Origin: Anaerostipes butyraticus
GTDB lineage: Bacteria > Bacillota > Clostridia > Lachnospirales > Lachnospiraceae
DNA length: 64,000 nucleotides
Reading direction: 5' to 3'
Assembly (NCBI RefSeq): GCF_016586355.1
Contig: NZ_BLYI01000062.1
Span: 124,001 to 188,000, forward strand
Part shown: positions 41,206-50,260 of the stretch, one piece after another
Layout of the letters: each line of letters starts with the position of its first letter
Position numbering within the stretch: position 1 is the stretch's first letter
Made by a program: the position numbers and the translations under genes
The notes under the pieces: model-generated
What the model saw: the letters and a program-made list of their open reading frames with translations, nothing else
Told to the model about the DNA's origin: nothing
The model's database searches: none

Positions 41206-43074
41206 TTACACTTTAGAAGAATGGAAAAAGCAGTATATTTTCTCTGCTGTACTCCGGTTCATTCCCGGCACCTTGAGAAGTTCTTCCTGGGTTGCTTCCC
41301 TGATCTCCCCAATATTCTTAAAATATTTCATCAATGCCTTCCTTCTCTTAGGACCCACTCCCTTGATATCATCCAGCACTGAATGCACCTGCCCTTTTGC
41401 CCGGAGCGAGCGGTGGTATTCTATGGCAAACCGATGAGCCTCATCCTGAATCCTGGTAACCAGCAGGAAGGCTTCGCTGTTTTTTGGAAACATGATTTCC
41501 TCATTCTGGTAATACAGGCCCCTGGTCCGGTGATTGTCATCTTTCACCATACCGCAGACCGGTATATGAAGATCCAGCTTTTCAAGCACTTTCTCCGCCA
41601 CATTGACCTGTCCTTTTCCTCCATCCATCAGCAGCAGGTTCGGAAACTTCGTAAAGCTGCCCAGATCTGTATCTTTTCCTTCCTGACGCAGTTCTTCCAG
41701 TTCTTTTTTCCCGTGAAGAAATCTCCTGGTCAGCACCTCTTCCATGCTGGCGTAATCATCCGGTCCCTCCACTGTGCGAAGGCGGAATTTTCTGTAATCC
41801 TGCCTGCGGGCTTTTCCTTTTTCAAAAACCACCATAGACGCCACCGTCTGAAAACCGCTGATATTGGAAATATCAAACGCTTCCATCCGGTCAAGTCCGG
41901 AAATTCCCAGCAGTCTTTCGATCTCATGAACGGCTCCAATGGTTCTTTTTTCTTCTCTTTTTAATTTATCCCGGTCCATCCTCAGAACATTTTGAGCATT
42001 CTCTCTGGCCATTTCCACCATCCGGTGTTTTGACCCCCGCTTCGGCACCTTAAGATGCACTCTTGCGCCTCGGCGTTTCCCCAGCCACTTCTCTATAATG
42101 TCCATATCATCGATCGGGTATTCGAGAAATATCTCACCTGGATAATACGGCGTTCCGGCATAAAACTGCTTGACAAACGCTCCCAGGATCTCCGAATTAC
42201 CTGTCTCTTCATTCAGCTCCATATGAAAATGCTCTCTGCCCAAAAGCTTTCCCTGCCGTACAAAGAAAATGGAAACCACCGCGTCTTTATCATCCTTTGC
42301 CATGGCGATCATGTCCCTGTCCTCGAATCCCTGCGTGTTGATCTTCTGCCGGTCCATGATCTTTTCTATGCTGCGGATCAGATCCCGGTATTCCATTGCC
42401 TGTTCAAATTCCAGCTGGGCTGATGCCTGCTCCATCTTTCTTTTCAATTCTTTTTCCACTTCTTTATAATTTCCGTTCAGAAAATCTATGGCCTGTCCAA
42501 TCTGTTCTCCATATGCTTCTTTGGATATATAACCCTGGCACGGAGCATTGCACTGTTTGATCTGGTAATACAGACACGGCCGGTCTTTCCCGATATCTCT
42601 TGGAAGCCTTCGGCTGCAGGTACGGATCCGGAAAATCTTGCGCAGCAGCTCGATGATGTCATTGACTGCCCCCGAGCTGGTATAAGGTCCGTAATATTTA
42701 CATCCGTCCTGTTTCATTTTCCTGGCCAGCAGGATTCTTGGATATTCTTCATTGGTCGTTACTTTGATGTAAGGATAATTTTTATCATCCTTCAGCATCG
42801 TATTATACTTCGGCCTGTGCTCCTTGATCAAATTGCTTTCCAGTACAAGGGCCTCCAGTTCTGAATCCGTAATAATGTATTCGAAATAAGCTACGTTCTG
42901 GACCATATGCTGTATCTTTACCGAAAGATTCCGGCTGTCCTGAAAATACTGGCGCACCCGGTTGCACAGTTTGACTGCTTTTCCCACATATATGATTTCA
43001 TCTTTCTTATTGTGCATTAAATAAACCCCTGGCTTTGCCGGGAGTTTCTTTAATTCTTCCTGAATATCAAACAC
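41206..43074 (-). CDS. uvrC: Excinuclease ABC subunit UvrC
   Basis: UvrC makes both incisions in nucleotide excision repair. In order, it has a GIY-YIG nuclease domain ([18 protein letters not shown]), a cysteine-containing middle part, the UVR motif near residue 205 ([13 protein letters not shown]), the RNase H-like endonuclease ([35 protein letters not shown]) and two helix-hairpin-helix motifs ([29 protein letters not shown]). I chose GTG at 43074 because AAAGGAG lies seven bases upstream. The frame extends to 43140, but the added residues are atypical for UvrC. Confidence 0.96.
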   Translation of the reverse strand: MFDIQEELKKLPAKPGVYLMHNKKDEIIYVGKAVKLCNRVRQYFQDSRNLSVKIQHMVQNVAYFEYIITDSELEALVLESNLIKEHRPKYNTMLKDDKNYPYIKVTTNEEYPRILLARKMKQDGCKYYGPYTSSGAVNDIIELLRKIFRIRTCSRRLPRDIGKDRPCLYYQIKQCNAPCQGYISKEAYGEQIGQAIDFLNGNYKEVEKELKRKMEQASAQLEFEQAMEYRDLIRSIEKIMDRQKINTQGFEDRDMIAMAKDDKDAVVSIFFVRQGKLLGREHFHMELNEETGNSEILGAFVKQFYAGTPYYPGEIFLEYPIDDMDIIEKWLGKRRGARVHLKVPKRGSKHRMVEMARENAQNVLRMDRDKLKREEKRTIGAVHEIERLLGISGLDRMEAFDISNISGFQTVASMVVFEKGKARRQDYRKFRLRTVEGPDDYASMEEVLTRRFLHGKKELEELRQEGKDTDLGSFTKFPNLLLMDGGKGQVNVAEKVLEKLDLHIPVCGMVKDDNHRTRGLYYQNEEIMFPKNSEAFLLVTRIQDEAHRFAIEYHRSLRAKGQVHSVLDDIKGVGPKRRKALMKYFKNIGEIREATQEELLKVPGMNRSTAEKIYCFFHSSKV

Positions 43075-43163
43075 CGCAGATCTCCTTTGTTTTACGTCTC
43101 TTTTTCTCTTTTCTTCCGGTCCGCTGTCCGGATGCTTCATATTCTACCATATTTGCATGACAG

Positions 43164-43187
43164 AAAAAAGAGGGGGGCTTCCCTCTC
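43164..43187 (-). terminator. Intrinsic terminator of the FUSC gene
   Basis: A short G/C stem (GAGGG with CCCTC around a small loop) is followed on the minus strand by TTTTTTC. It lies just after the FUSC stop codon at 43199 and before uvrC. Confidence 0.65.
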
Positions 43188-43198
43188 TTCTCTTTCCT

Positions 43199-45136
43199 TT
43201 AAAATGGAATGCAGTCTCTGTAATTCAGGAGCAGCTCCGCATGTTTTAAATATGCCGTCAGCACATAGCCGATCTCTCTCTCCTGTTCCGGCAGTTCCTT
43301 TCTCAGGGAAACGATGTTTTCATACGAAATGATCGGATACAGATCTTCCTGCACTGCGCAGATCACCCGGATCAGCGCCTCTTTTTCTTCTCTCTGAAGA
43401 TGTTTGGTTCTCACAAGATAATGCATCTGCTCCAGTTCCGAAAACATATGCCACAAGATCAGCATCACGTTTCTTAGTTCCTTCCTCTTTGGCATTTCTT
43501 TATGACTGTGCAGATACGCTTCACACTCTTCATACAGCATATGAAAATATGTCAGAATCTCTCCGGAAACAGACAGCCGTGTCAGCCGAAACATCCCACG
43601 GCGGATAATATTCCAGTAATTGTTATGAAGCCGGAACAATGCTTTGTAATTATACCGGAACTGAACATCCTTTCGCATCGGAAAGAAAAACCGGTTCCCT
43701 ATGAATACGATCAGAACCGCCGCTCCCAGATAAATCAGACGCAGAGTAATCGCTGTCGTCTCATTCATCATCATTGCAGCAAGGGTCAGTGCATAGCAGG
43801 TGGAAAAAATCGGATGATACCAGGTTCCCGGAACCGCACAGTACATCAGTGAGATCATCAGGAGAGCAAACACCAGCTGCCCCGCAAGCCCCGGCAGCAG
43901 CGGATGCACGAGAAATTCCACCCCGCATCCGATCACTGTTCCGATCGGGCGGGTTTTCATGCGGTAGCTGCTCTCCTCGAAACTTGGCTGAAGAAGGAGG
44001 AATGCATTCAGCGGGATCCAGTAGGCATGCGTAACCGGCAGAAGATAACTGACCGTACAGCTGATGGTCATAACAATGGAAAGCCGCATGGCAAACCTCA
44101 TCTCAAAAGATTCCAGAGTGCATCGGAATCGAAACTGATACATTAATTCCCCCCAGTCAATTTTCCTGGCCAGTTTCTTTTCCCGGGGTACTGTCTTATA
44201 AGCGTTCAAGATTAATGTCATCATATGAAGAAGGCTTCTGCAGAAAACACGAATCCTTCCTTCCGGCACATTCATGCGATCCAGAAGTTTCTGGGCTGCT
44301 GCTGCCTGACGTTCTCTTGCTGCAATTCCGCGGCTGGCTGCTGTTTCCTTCAGGAACAATGAAATCTGAGTCAGCACTACCACATGTCTCTGATCCATTT
44401 CTTTTCTCCATTCCTGATCGGACACCAGATAGGAAAATCTCTGAATCAGGGCCGAAACCATATCATACAGCTGGTTTTCTCTGGTCTGTACCGAAAAAAA
44501 ATTTTTATGATACGACATCTGCTGAAAATCATGTGCCAGACGCCAGAATCGCTCTTCCAGCTCCTTCTGTCTTTCCGGCTGCGCCAGCAGCAGAATCAGC
44601 TCTGATAATTCCACAAAAGTTCCGGACGCCGTCTGGGAAGATGGGGCCGGCTTGGATCCAAACCATCGAAAAACCGTGATGGCAGATGCCAGAATCAGCA
44701 CACACATCCAGAACGCCAGCATTTCTTTTCCCAGCCCTTGAAGATCCGCCGGCGGAATCAGACTGGTAAAAGCAAAGATCATTGCATAGGTAAAATATCC
44801 CTTTGGATTAAACTGCGAACTCTGCGTAAAAACAAGCACAAACGGAACACAGATATTCAGCAGGATGCACGCCGCCAGATTCCTGGAACTTAAGTAAGCC
44901 AGCAGAATCAGCAGACTGCCGACGACAACCAGACGGATATATCTCTTCCATGTATTGTTGCTGCGTTTATATCTTACTTTAAAAAAAACCGTGATCACGG
45001 AAACCAGCATCACGTACTGAAAGCCGAAGATTCCATATACCAAAGCAAAAGAAAGCAAAAAAAATAAGATCACAGGGAATGCCTCTTTTACGGAACGTCT
45101 GAATTTGTACAGGTAAAGTATCAGTTTCTTCGGCAT
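43199..45136 (-). CDS. FUSC-family inner-membrane protein
   Basis: This 645-residue protein has two clusters of hydrophobic helices (about residues 20-170 and 360-500), separated by a cytoplasmic helical region. The second cluster contains the FUSC-like segment MRFAMRLSIVMTISCTVSYL and THAYWIPLNAFLLLQPSF. Related proteins (YccS/AaeB/ALMT-like) are putative aromatic acid or anion exporters; the substrate here is unknown. I chose ATG 45136 with GAGAGG upstream; an ATG at 45157 lacks a good site. A terminator-like hairpin lies upstream, between this gene and its candidate promoter. Confidence 0.85.
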   Translation of the reverse strand: MPKKLILYLYKFRRSVKEAFPVILFFLLSFALVYGIFGFQYVMLVSVITVFFKVRYKRSNNTWKRYIRLVVVGSLLILLAYLSSRNLAACILLNICVPFVLVFTQSSQFNPKGYFTYAMIFAFTSLIPPADLQGLGKEMLAFWMCVLILASAITVFRWFGSKPAPSSQTASGTFVELSELILLLAQPERQKELEERFWRLAHDFQQMSYHKNFFSVQTRENQLYDMVSALIQRFSYLVSDQEWRKEMDQRHVVVLTQISLFLKETAASRGIAARERQAAAAQKLLDRMNVPEGRIRVFCRSLLHMMTLILNAYKTVPREKKLARKIDWGELMYQFRFRCTLESFEMRFAMRLSIVMTISCTVSYLLPVTHAYWIPLNAFLLLQPSFEESSYRMKTRPIGTVIGCGVEFLVHPLLPGLAGQLVFALLMISLMYCAVPGTWYHPIFSTCYALTLAAMMMNETTAITLRLIYLGAAVLIVFIGNRFFFPMRKDVQFRYNYKALFRLHNNYWNIIRRGMFRLTRLSVSGEILTYFHMLYEECEAYLHSHKEMPKRKELRNVMLILWHMFSELEQMHYLVRTKHLQREEKEALIRVICAVQEDLYPIISYENIVSLRKELPEQEREIGYVLTAYLKHAELLLNYRDCIPF

Positions 45137-45203
45137 AAAACTTTTCCTCTCTTTCATATCTTTCTTTTTTATTATATCACAGGAATCCGTTTTTCTGTGA
45201 TAT

Positions 45204-45236
45204 AAAAAAATCCTGCCGCTCCCGGCAGGATTTTTT
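45204..45236. terminator. Bidirectional intrinsic terminator
   Basis: TCCTGCCG (45211-45218) pairs with CGGCAGGA (45223-45230) around a four-base loop, flanked by seven A residues and six T residues. It can end the ger operon, but also lies in the leader predicted for the FUSC gene. Confidence 0.88.
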
Positions 45237-45284
45237 CTATCAAATGAAAAGAGAGGATTAAAATATATGAAAAACTATGTTTTT

Positions 45285-45312
45285 AGTATATCAAATTCCC
45301 GCTTTGATACAA
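45285..45312 (-). promoter_or_regulatory. Candidate promoter upstream of the FUSC gene
   Basis: On the minus strand, TTGTAT (45307-45312) and TATACT (45285-45290) are separated by 16 bases. Transcripts would run straight into the hairpin at 45204-45236. Confidence 0.4.
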
Positions 45313-45362
45313 TATATAAGAAATAAAAATTTCTAAACAAATTCTAAACAACTATAAACAAT

Positions 45363-45911
45363 TCATTGTTTCTCATCTTCCATGTAAACTCTTCCCAGAG
45401 TAAATTTTTTCGGACTGGATATTTTTTCCGAATTTTCCACTGCTTCCACCATATACTCTCCAAATGAGACAGGTATTTTTTCTTCTGCCGCAAACACTTC
45501 CCTCAGGGTTTTTTCCGTTTCCAGAACAAAAACAGATTTCGCGATCTGAGGATGAGAAAGCAGTTCCCGGATAACCGCAGGATCTTTTTCCCCATTTCCA
45601 AAAATGACAACTTTTAAATGTCCGAAGTTCAGCTTTTTCCTCTGATACTGCCCCCATTTTTTGTTCGCATCCGCAAAGGAATCCGCCAGAAATGTTATGG
45701 ATCTGGATGGTACTTTAGTTCCTGAATTGCTTTTCTCACCGTCAAAATCTCCATAAGAATAACGCACAAGATATTTATCGTTGATCTTTTCAAATCCCAT
45801 GGCAAGAATATAACTGCTGTCTTCAATATCCTTCCTGTCTCCGCAGCCTCCCATAACGGCTGTCAGCAGACAAAGCAGCAGACAAACGAGCCATTTACTG
45901 TTTCTGCGCAT
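45363..45911 (-). CDS. gerC: Ger(x)C-type germination lipoprotein, short form
   Basis: A signal peptide with lipobox (AVMGGCGDRKDIEDSSYILA) and the N-terminal Ger(x)C domain are present (GQYQRKKLNFGHLKVVIFG, then LLSHPQIAKSVFVLET). The protein stops at 182 residues, about half the usual 350-400, so the C-terminal domains are absent. No continuation is visible in other frames downstream. It overlaps the permease gene by 17 bases. The subunit would be tethered to the outer face of the spore inner membrane as part of a germinant receptor. Confidence 0.87.
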   Translation of the reverse strand: MRRNSKWLVCLLLCLLTAVMGGCGDRKDIEDSSYILAMGFEKINDKYLVRYSYGDFDGEKSNSGTKVPSRSITFLADSFADANKKWGQYQRKKLNFGHLKVVIFGNGEKDPAVIRELLSHPQIAKSVFVLETEKTLREVFAAEEKIPVSFGEYMVEAVENSEKISSPKKFTLGRVYMEDEKQ

Positions 45912-46959
45912 CCGTTTTCCTCCTTCTTGCCATTAAAAATAAGATGACCGGCAGCAGAAGCCCGGCTGCCAGATTTCCATACAGGAACAGATTAAAATGC
46001 TCCCATATGATATCCCAGTGGTCAAGCAGCAGATTGGTTCCCAAGAACAATCCTCCATAAGACAGGATATTTCCTGCGATCCTGCCTCTGGTTTGAAAAG
46101 CCTGACAAAGCCCCTCATTTCCATAAAACAGATATCCGCTGAAAACGCAGAAAACTCCGACAATCCAGAAAGCAATCAGGAAAATATCGAGCCTTGCCAT
46201 GATCCCGCCGGGAATTGCCACTCCCTGTGCCATGGACATGACCGGATTAGGATCCATCATAGTCAGTTTTCGTCCAAGGGATCCCAAAACCGCACAGAAA
46301 ATTCCAAGAAACAATAATCCTACAGAAAGGAAAGATCCTGCTTTCATTCCTCCTTCCTTTATACTTCCGCGGTAAAACCACACCAGTTCAATAGGATGCA
46401 GCAAAGCCAGCAGAAGCAGGCTGCCCCGGGCGAACTCTTTCCACTGAAAGGAAGTAATCCAAATTTCTGAAAATGCCAGATCCCCGGCGCTTAACAGCAG
46501 CACCGCAAGAACCGGAAGAAGCACAAACCAGAAGATTCCTTCCATAACCCTGGCACGGCTTTTCAGCCCTCTGCGATTCATGTAATATGCCAGAACCAGC
46601 AAAGGAAGCCCTACGATAAAACTCTGCTTCTGTCTCAGCATATAAGTCTCCGCCATGGATATGATATATCCGTAAAAAAACGCTGCATTGATCCAGAACC
46701 GCAGATAATATAAAATAGCAGCCCACCGATAGGTTCCCAGGACTCTTTCCATGGGGATTCCCTTTGCTGTCCTGGAAGCCATCAGCACATAAATCCATGC
46801 CAGAATCCAGACCGCTGCCACTGAAAGGACTGCGCTGCGGCTGTTTCCTCTCAGCGCCGTCTGAGGCAGGAAAAGCGCCGCTGCTGAAAATATCTCCAGG
46901 ATGAAAATCCTGTTGCCCTGTCTCGCCGTGATCCACTGACCGTTACCGTCCATTTTCAT
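45895..46959 (-). CDS. gerB: Endospore germination permease (GerB family)
   Basis: This 354-residue protein with about ten membrane helices belongs to the APC-superfamily spore permeases (GerAB/GerKB). Visible features are the N-terminal ISARQGN-like start (ITARQGNRIFILEIFSAAAL), a conserved central helix set, and the C-terminal cytosolic tail. It is the membrane subunit that recognises germinants. It overlaps gerA by 17 bases upstream and gerC by 17 bases downstream. Confidence 0.92.
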   Translation of the reverse strand: MKMDGNGQWITARQGNRIFILEIFSAAALFLPQTALRGNSRSAVLSVAAVWILAWIYVLMASRTAKGIPMERVLGTYRWAAILYYLRFWINAAFFYGYIISMAETYMLRQKQSFIVGLPLLVLAYYMNRRGLKSRARVMEGIFWFVLLPVLAVLLLSAGDLAFSEIWITSFQWKEFARGSLLLLALLHPIELVWFYRGSIKEGGMKAGSFLSVGLLFLGIFCAVLGSLGRKLTMMDPNPVMSMAQGVAIPGGIMARLDIFLIAFWIVGVFCVFSGYLFYGNEGLCQAFQTRGRIAGNILSYGGLFLGTNLLLDHWDIIWEHFNLFLYGNLAAGLLLPVILFLMARRRKTDAQKQ

Positions 46960-48454
46960 CCTCCTTCTGTCTTCTTCTTGCCCCTTTCCGGGTAAATTCC
47001 GGCCGCAGCTTCATGCGGCAGAAGGGCGCGCGCATTACATAATCCTGAAATGCCCATACTTTTCCGTCCCCCTTGGCTGTCGTCGGATACATATATGGAA
47101 CTCCATAGCTTTCCAGCTGAAAAAGATGAAGAAATACCGCCAGAAATCCCAGGAAAAATCCATAAAGTCCCCATACAGCGCACATAAAGATCAGGAAAAA
47201 CTTCAGCAGCCGGAAAGCTCCGGTAAAAATTTCATTTGGAATTGAAAAAGATGCGATTGCCGTCAGTGCTACGACAATTACCACAATTGTGCTGACCAGA
47301 TGCGCTTCTACAGCAGCCTGTCCCACGATCAGCCCTCCTACCACTCCGATGGTTCCTCCCAGCTGTCCCGGCAAACGGATTCCCGCCTCCCGCAGCAGTT
47401 CAAACGCCAGTTCCATTAATATAACTTCCACCACTACCGGAAAAGGCACTCCTTCCCTGGCAGACACCAGCGCCAGCAGAAACGGAGTCGGCAGGATTTC
47501 CGGATGAAATCCTGCGATCGCCACGTAAAATCCCGGCAGCCCCACTGCAAGAAACGCCGAAAGATACCTCAGGATCCTCGCAAAAGTCGCTGTCTCCCAG
47601 CGATTGTAATAGTCATCGCTTGCCTGGAAGAAAACATTCGCCGTTACCGGAAGCAGCATCGCCATGGGAGAATTATCCACAATGACAGCCACTCTTCCTT
47701 CCATTAATCCACTGGCCGTTTTATCTGGACGCTGCGTCAGCTGATACATAGGGAAAAGAGTCCTGTATTTCTTCTCCAGAAACTGTTCCAGCATCCCGCT
47801 GTCAAACACTCCGTCCACACAAATTTCATCGATTTCATCCTGAATCTGGCGCACTACCGCTTCCGGAGCAAGATCTTCAATATACATTAAAGCATAATCC
47901 GTCCTGCTCCTTGTGCCTACCTGTTTCTGGACGACTTTGAGTCTGGTGTCACGGATTCTTCTTCTGACCAGCGCTGTGTTGATCCTAAGTGTTTCATTAA
48001 AACTGTCTTTGGGGCCGATCATCGCTGCTTCCTGATCTGCAGTCTGCACTCCCCGGTTTGGAAAAAATCTTGTTGATATAGTCACTGCCTGATCCATTCC
48101 GTCAATAAACAGCACCGTATTGCCTGACAGAACGCCAGTCACCGCATCTTCCATTTCTGAAATCCATTTCCGGTCAGCGCTTTCTATAATCCCCCAGTCA
48201 AAATTGGCTTTTTCCTTTTTTGTCTCTTCCAGCAGCAAAGGTTTTACAATAGATTCCTGAATCATATCTACATTGACCAGACCGTCCATGTAGACCAGGT
48301 AGACTCTTGTCTCTTTTTCTTTTCCAATATGAAATTCCTTTTGGATCAGATCACTGCAGTCTTTTAAGACTTCCCTGACATAAATGATGTTTTCCTGCAG
48401 ATTTTCTGATATCTTTCCTATTAATTTATGATCTCTGCCATGAAACCGATCCAT
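46943..48454 (-). CDS. gerA: Spore germination protein, GerA family
   Basis: This 503-residue GerAA/GerKA-type subunit has a soluble N-terminal half and a membrane-embedded C-terminal half. Typical segments are DMIQESIVKPLL, NTVLFIDGMDQAVTISTRFF, RIRDTRLKVVQKQVGTRSRT, EGRVAVIVDNSPMAMLLP and EVILMELAFELLREAGIRLP. It forms the receptor with GerB and GerC in the inner membrane of the spore. The ribosome binding site is AAAGAGGCGG. A sequence matching the forespore sigma-G consensus lies upstream. Confidence 0.95.
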   Translation of the reverse strand: MDRFHGRDHKLIGKISENLQENIIYVREVLKDCSDLIQKEFHIGKEKETRVYLVYMDGLVNVDMIQESIVKPLLLEETKKEKANFDWGIIESADRKWISEMEDAVTGVLSGNTVLFIDGMDQAVTISTRFFPNRGVQTADQEAAMIGPKDSFNETLRINTALVRRRIRDTRLKVVQKQVGTRSRTDYALMYIEDLAPEAVVRQIQDEIDEICVDGVFDSGMLEQFLEKKYRTLFPMYQLTQRPDKTASGLMEGRVAVIVDNSPMAMLLPVTANVFFQASDDYYNRWETATFARILRYLSAFLAVGLPGFYVAIAGFHPEILPTPFLLALVSAREGVPFPVVVEVILMELAFELLREAGIRLPGQLGGTIGVVGGLIVGQAAVEAHLVSTIVVIVVALTAIASFSIPNEIFTGAFRLLKFFLIFMCAVWGLYGFFLGFLAVFLHLFQLESYGVPYMYPTTAKGDGKVWAFQDYVMRAPFCRMKLRPEFTRKGARRRQKEDENGR

Positions 48455-48487
48455 AATAACCGCCTCTTTCTTTTTCCTGTTATCTGT

Positions 48488-48517
48488 TATTATGGAAAAA
48501 GGCGCCTCATTTTATGC
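48488..48517 (-). promoter_or_regulatory. Sigma-G type promoter of the ger operon
   Basis: On the minus strand, GCATA (48513-48517) and CATAATA (48488-48494) are separated by 18 bases. This matches the sigma-G consensus GHATR-N18-CATWHTA at every position. The predicted start is about 27 bases before the gerA ATG. Confidence 0.75.
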
Positions 48518-48518
48518 A

Positions 48519-48565
48519 GAAAAAATCCCTCCCGGATGACAGCACAACTGTCAGTCCGGGAGGGA
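48519..48565 (-). terminator. Intrinsic terminator of the gntR gene
   Basis: TCCCTCCCGGA (48526-48536) pairs with TCCGGGAGGGA (48555-48565), with an inner GACAG/CTGTC stem. TTTTT follows on the minus strand. Confidence 0.9.
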
Positions 48566-48581
48566 AACGACCACTCTTCTT

Positions 48582-49256
48582 TTAATTTTCTTCTTTTATG
48601 TTGCGGATCACCGTCATTTCCTGATTATCGATATGCCTCTTCATAATCTTTCTGGCATCTTCTTTTCTGCCTTCAACCATTGCTTTCGCCAGTTCCCGAT
48701 GTTCATTGAGAAGCACCGTGTGATATTCTGTATCTTTTACATATTCCAAACGATAGCGATACATCTGTTCTCTCAGATTATTGATAATCTGGATCAGTCT
48801 TGCATTGCCGGTCGCCTCAAAGATCACATCATGAAAGTCTACGTCACTGTCCGCAATGGCGGCATTGTCATCTGACTCAATGGCTTCCTCAAATTCTTTG
48901 AGCGCTTTCTCAAGCTTTTCTTTCACTTCATCATTCATACGTTCTGCGGCAAGTTCTGCGGCAAGTTCCTCCAAAGAACTTCTGACTTCCAGGACATCCC
49001 TCAGATCTTTTTCCGTAATCTTGGCAACCTCTGCGCCTTTTCTTGGAATCATCACAACCAGGCCTTCCAGTTCCAGTTTTCTGATGGCTTCTCTGACTGG
49101 CGTCCGGCTGACTCCCAGACGGTTTGCCAGGGCAATTTCCATCAGACGTTCTCCCGGAGCGAATTCACCGGTTATGATTGCCTGGCGCAGCGTATTAAAT
49201 ACCACATCTCTAAGAGGCAGGTATTCATTCATATTTACTTTTAATTTATCACTCAT
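48582..49256 (-). CDS. GntR-family regulator, FCD (FadR) subfamily
   Basis: This 224-residue regulator has an N-terminal winged helix (residues 10-75; GEFAPGERLMEIALANRLGV then SRTPVREAIRKLELEGLVV). The C-terminal all-helical FCD domain keeps its metal-binding pattern (DVDFHDVIFEATGN, HRELAKAM). The effector is probably a small carboxylate. It lies 27 bases after ispE on the same strand, so it is co-transcribed, although the targets are unknown. Confidence 0.92.
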   Translation of the reverse strand: MSDKLKVNMNEYLPLRDVVFNTLRQAIITGEFAPGERLMEIALANRLGVSRTPVREAIRKLELEGLVVMIPRKGAEVAKITEKDLRDVLEVRSSLEELAAELAAERMNDEVKEKLEKALKEFEEAIESDDNAAIADSDVDFHDVIFEATGNARLIQIINNLREQMYRYRLEYVKDTEYHTVLLNEHRELAKAMVEGRKEDARKIMKRHIDNQEMTVIRNIKEEN

Positions 49257-49283
49257 CGTTTCTTCCTCCTGCTTCCTCTATTG

Positions 49284-50144
49284 TTATACTGGTCTGACCA
49301 CATAAGCCTGCTTGACATCCTGTATTCCTCTCAGAGATTCCAGCGCTCTGCGTGCCGTATGTTTCTCTTTATAAATTCCAAAAACCGTCGGCCCGCTTCC
49401 GCTCATGAGCGCCCCCTCTGCTCCGTGTTCCAGTAAATGTTCCTTCAGATCACGAATAACCGGATGCTTCGGAATCGTCACAGTCTCCAGGACATTTTCC
49501 AGTTTGCTGCAGATCCCATCCAGATCCTGATTCTCCAGGTCTCTTATCATTCCATCAATATCCGGATGTTTTTCCAGCTGATCCAGCTTCAAATTCTTAT
49601 ACGCGAACGCGGTAGACACACTGATCCCCGGTTTCGCGATCAGGATCCAGCAGTCCGGCATCGGAGAAAGCCTCGTCAGTTTCTCTCCGATTCCCTCCGC
49701 AAGAGCCGTCTTTCCCCAGATGCAGTATGGAACGTCCGCTCCCAGTGAAACTCCGATCTCGCACATTTCTTCTATGGAAAGATCCAGTCCGAACAGCTGG
49801 CTCATTCCTTTAATCGCCGCAGCGCAGTTGGAACTTCCCCCTGCCATGCCTGCCGCTACCGGGATCCTTTTCTTCAAATCAACTGCTACGCCGGAGGAAA
49901 TATGATATCTCTCTTTCATAAGTTCGATGGCCTGATATACCAAGTTTTTCCGATCTGTGGGCAGGAAAGAAAGATCACACTTCATAGAAATCTTTTCTCC
50001 CTTTGTTTTTCTCATCGTCAGCGTATCACAAAGGCCGACGGTCTGCATGATCATACGAACTTCATGATATCCATCCGTCCGCCTTCTGACGACATCCAAA
50101 CCAAGATTGATTTTCCCGAACGATTTTAGAACGATACGATCCAT
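49284..50144 (-). CDS. ispE: 4-diphosphocytidyl-2-C-methyl-D-erythritol kinase
   Basis: This enzyme performs the ATP-dependent fourth step of the methylerythritol phosphate pathway to isoprenoids. The GHMP-kinase signatures are present: KINLGLDVVRRRTDGYHEV near the N-terminus, the phosphate loop PVAAGMAGGSSNCAA, and the C-terminal LMSGSGPTVFGIY. The protein has 286 residues. The start is ATG 50144 with GGAAGGAG six bases upstream. Confidence 0.97.
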   Translation of the reverse strand: MDRIVLKSFGKINLGLDVVRRRTDGYHEVRMIMQTVGLCDTLTMRKTKGEKISMKCDLSFLPTDRKNLVYQAIELMKERYHISSGVAVDLKKRIPVAAGMAGGSSNCAAAIKGMSQLFGLDLSIEEMCEIGVSLGADVPYCIWGKTALAEGIGEKLTRLSPMPDCWILIAKPGISVSTAFAYKNLKLDQLEKHPDIDGMIRDLENQDLDGICSKLENVLETVTIPKHPVIRDLKEHLLEHGAEGALMSGSGPTVFGIYKEKHTARRALESLRGIQDVKQAYVVRPV

Positions 50145-50260
50145 AATGTGCTCCTTCCGCATATTTGATCTGCAACTTTTTTATATCATGTATACAAAGT
50201 ATTATAATATTGTTCTAAAAAAAATGCAATCTTTATTTCTTGCCTTTTCCTCTGTCCGCT

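Noticed and set aside
45266-45325. A 19-codon plus-strand frame (begins MKNYVFSIS) with an AGAGAGGA site upstream
   Set aside because: It is very short, overlaps a candidate minus-strand promoter, and nothing indicates that it is conserved.
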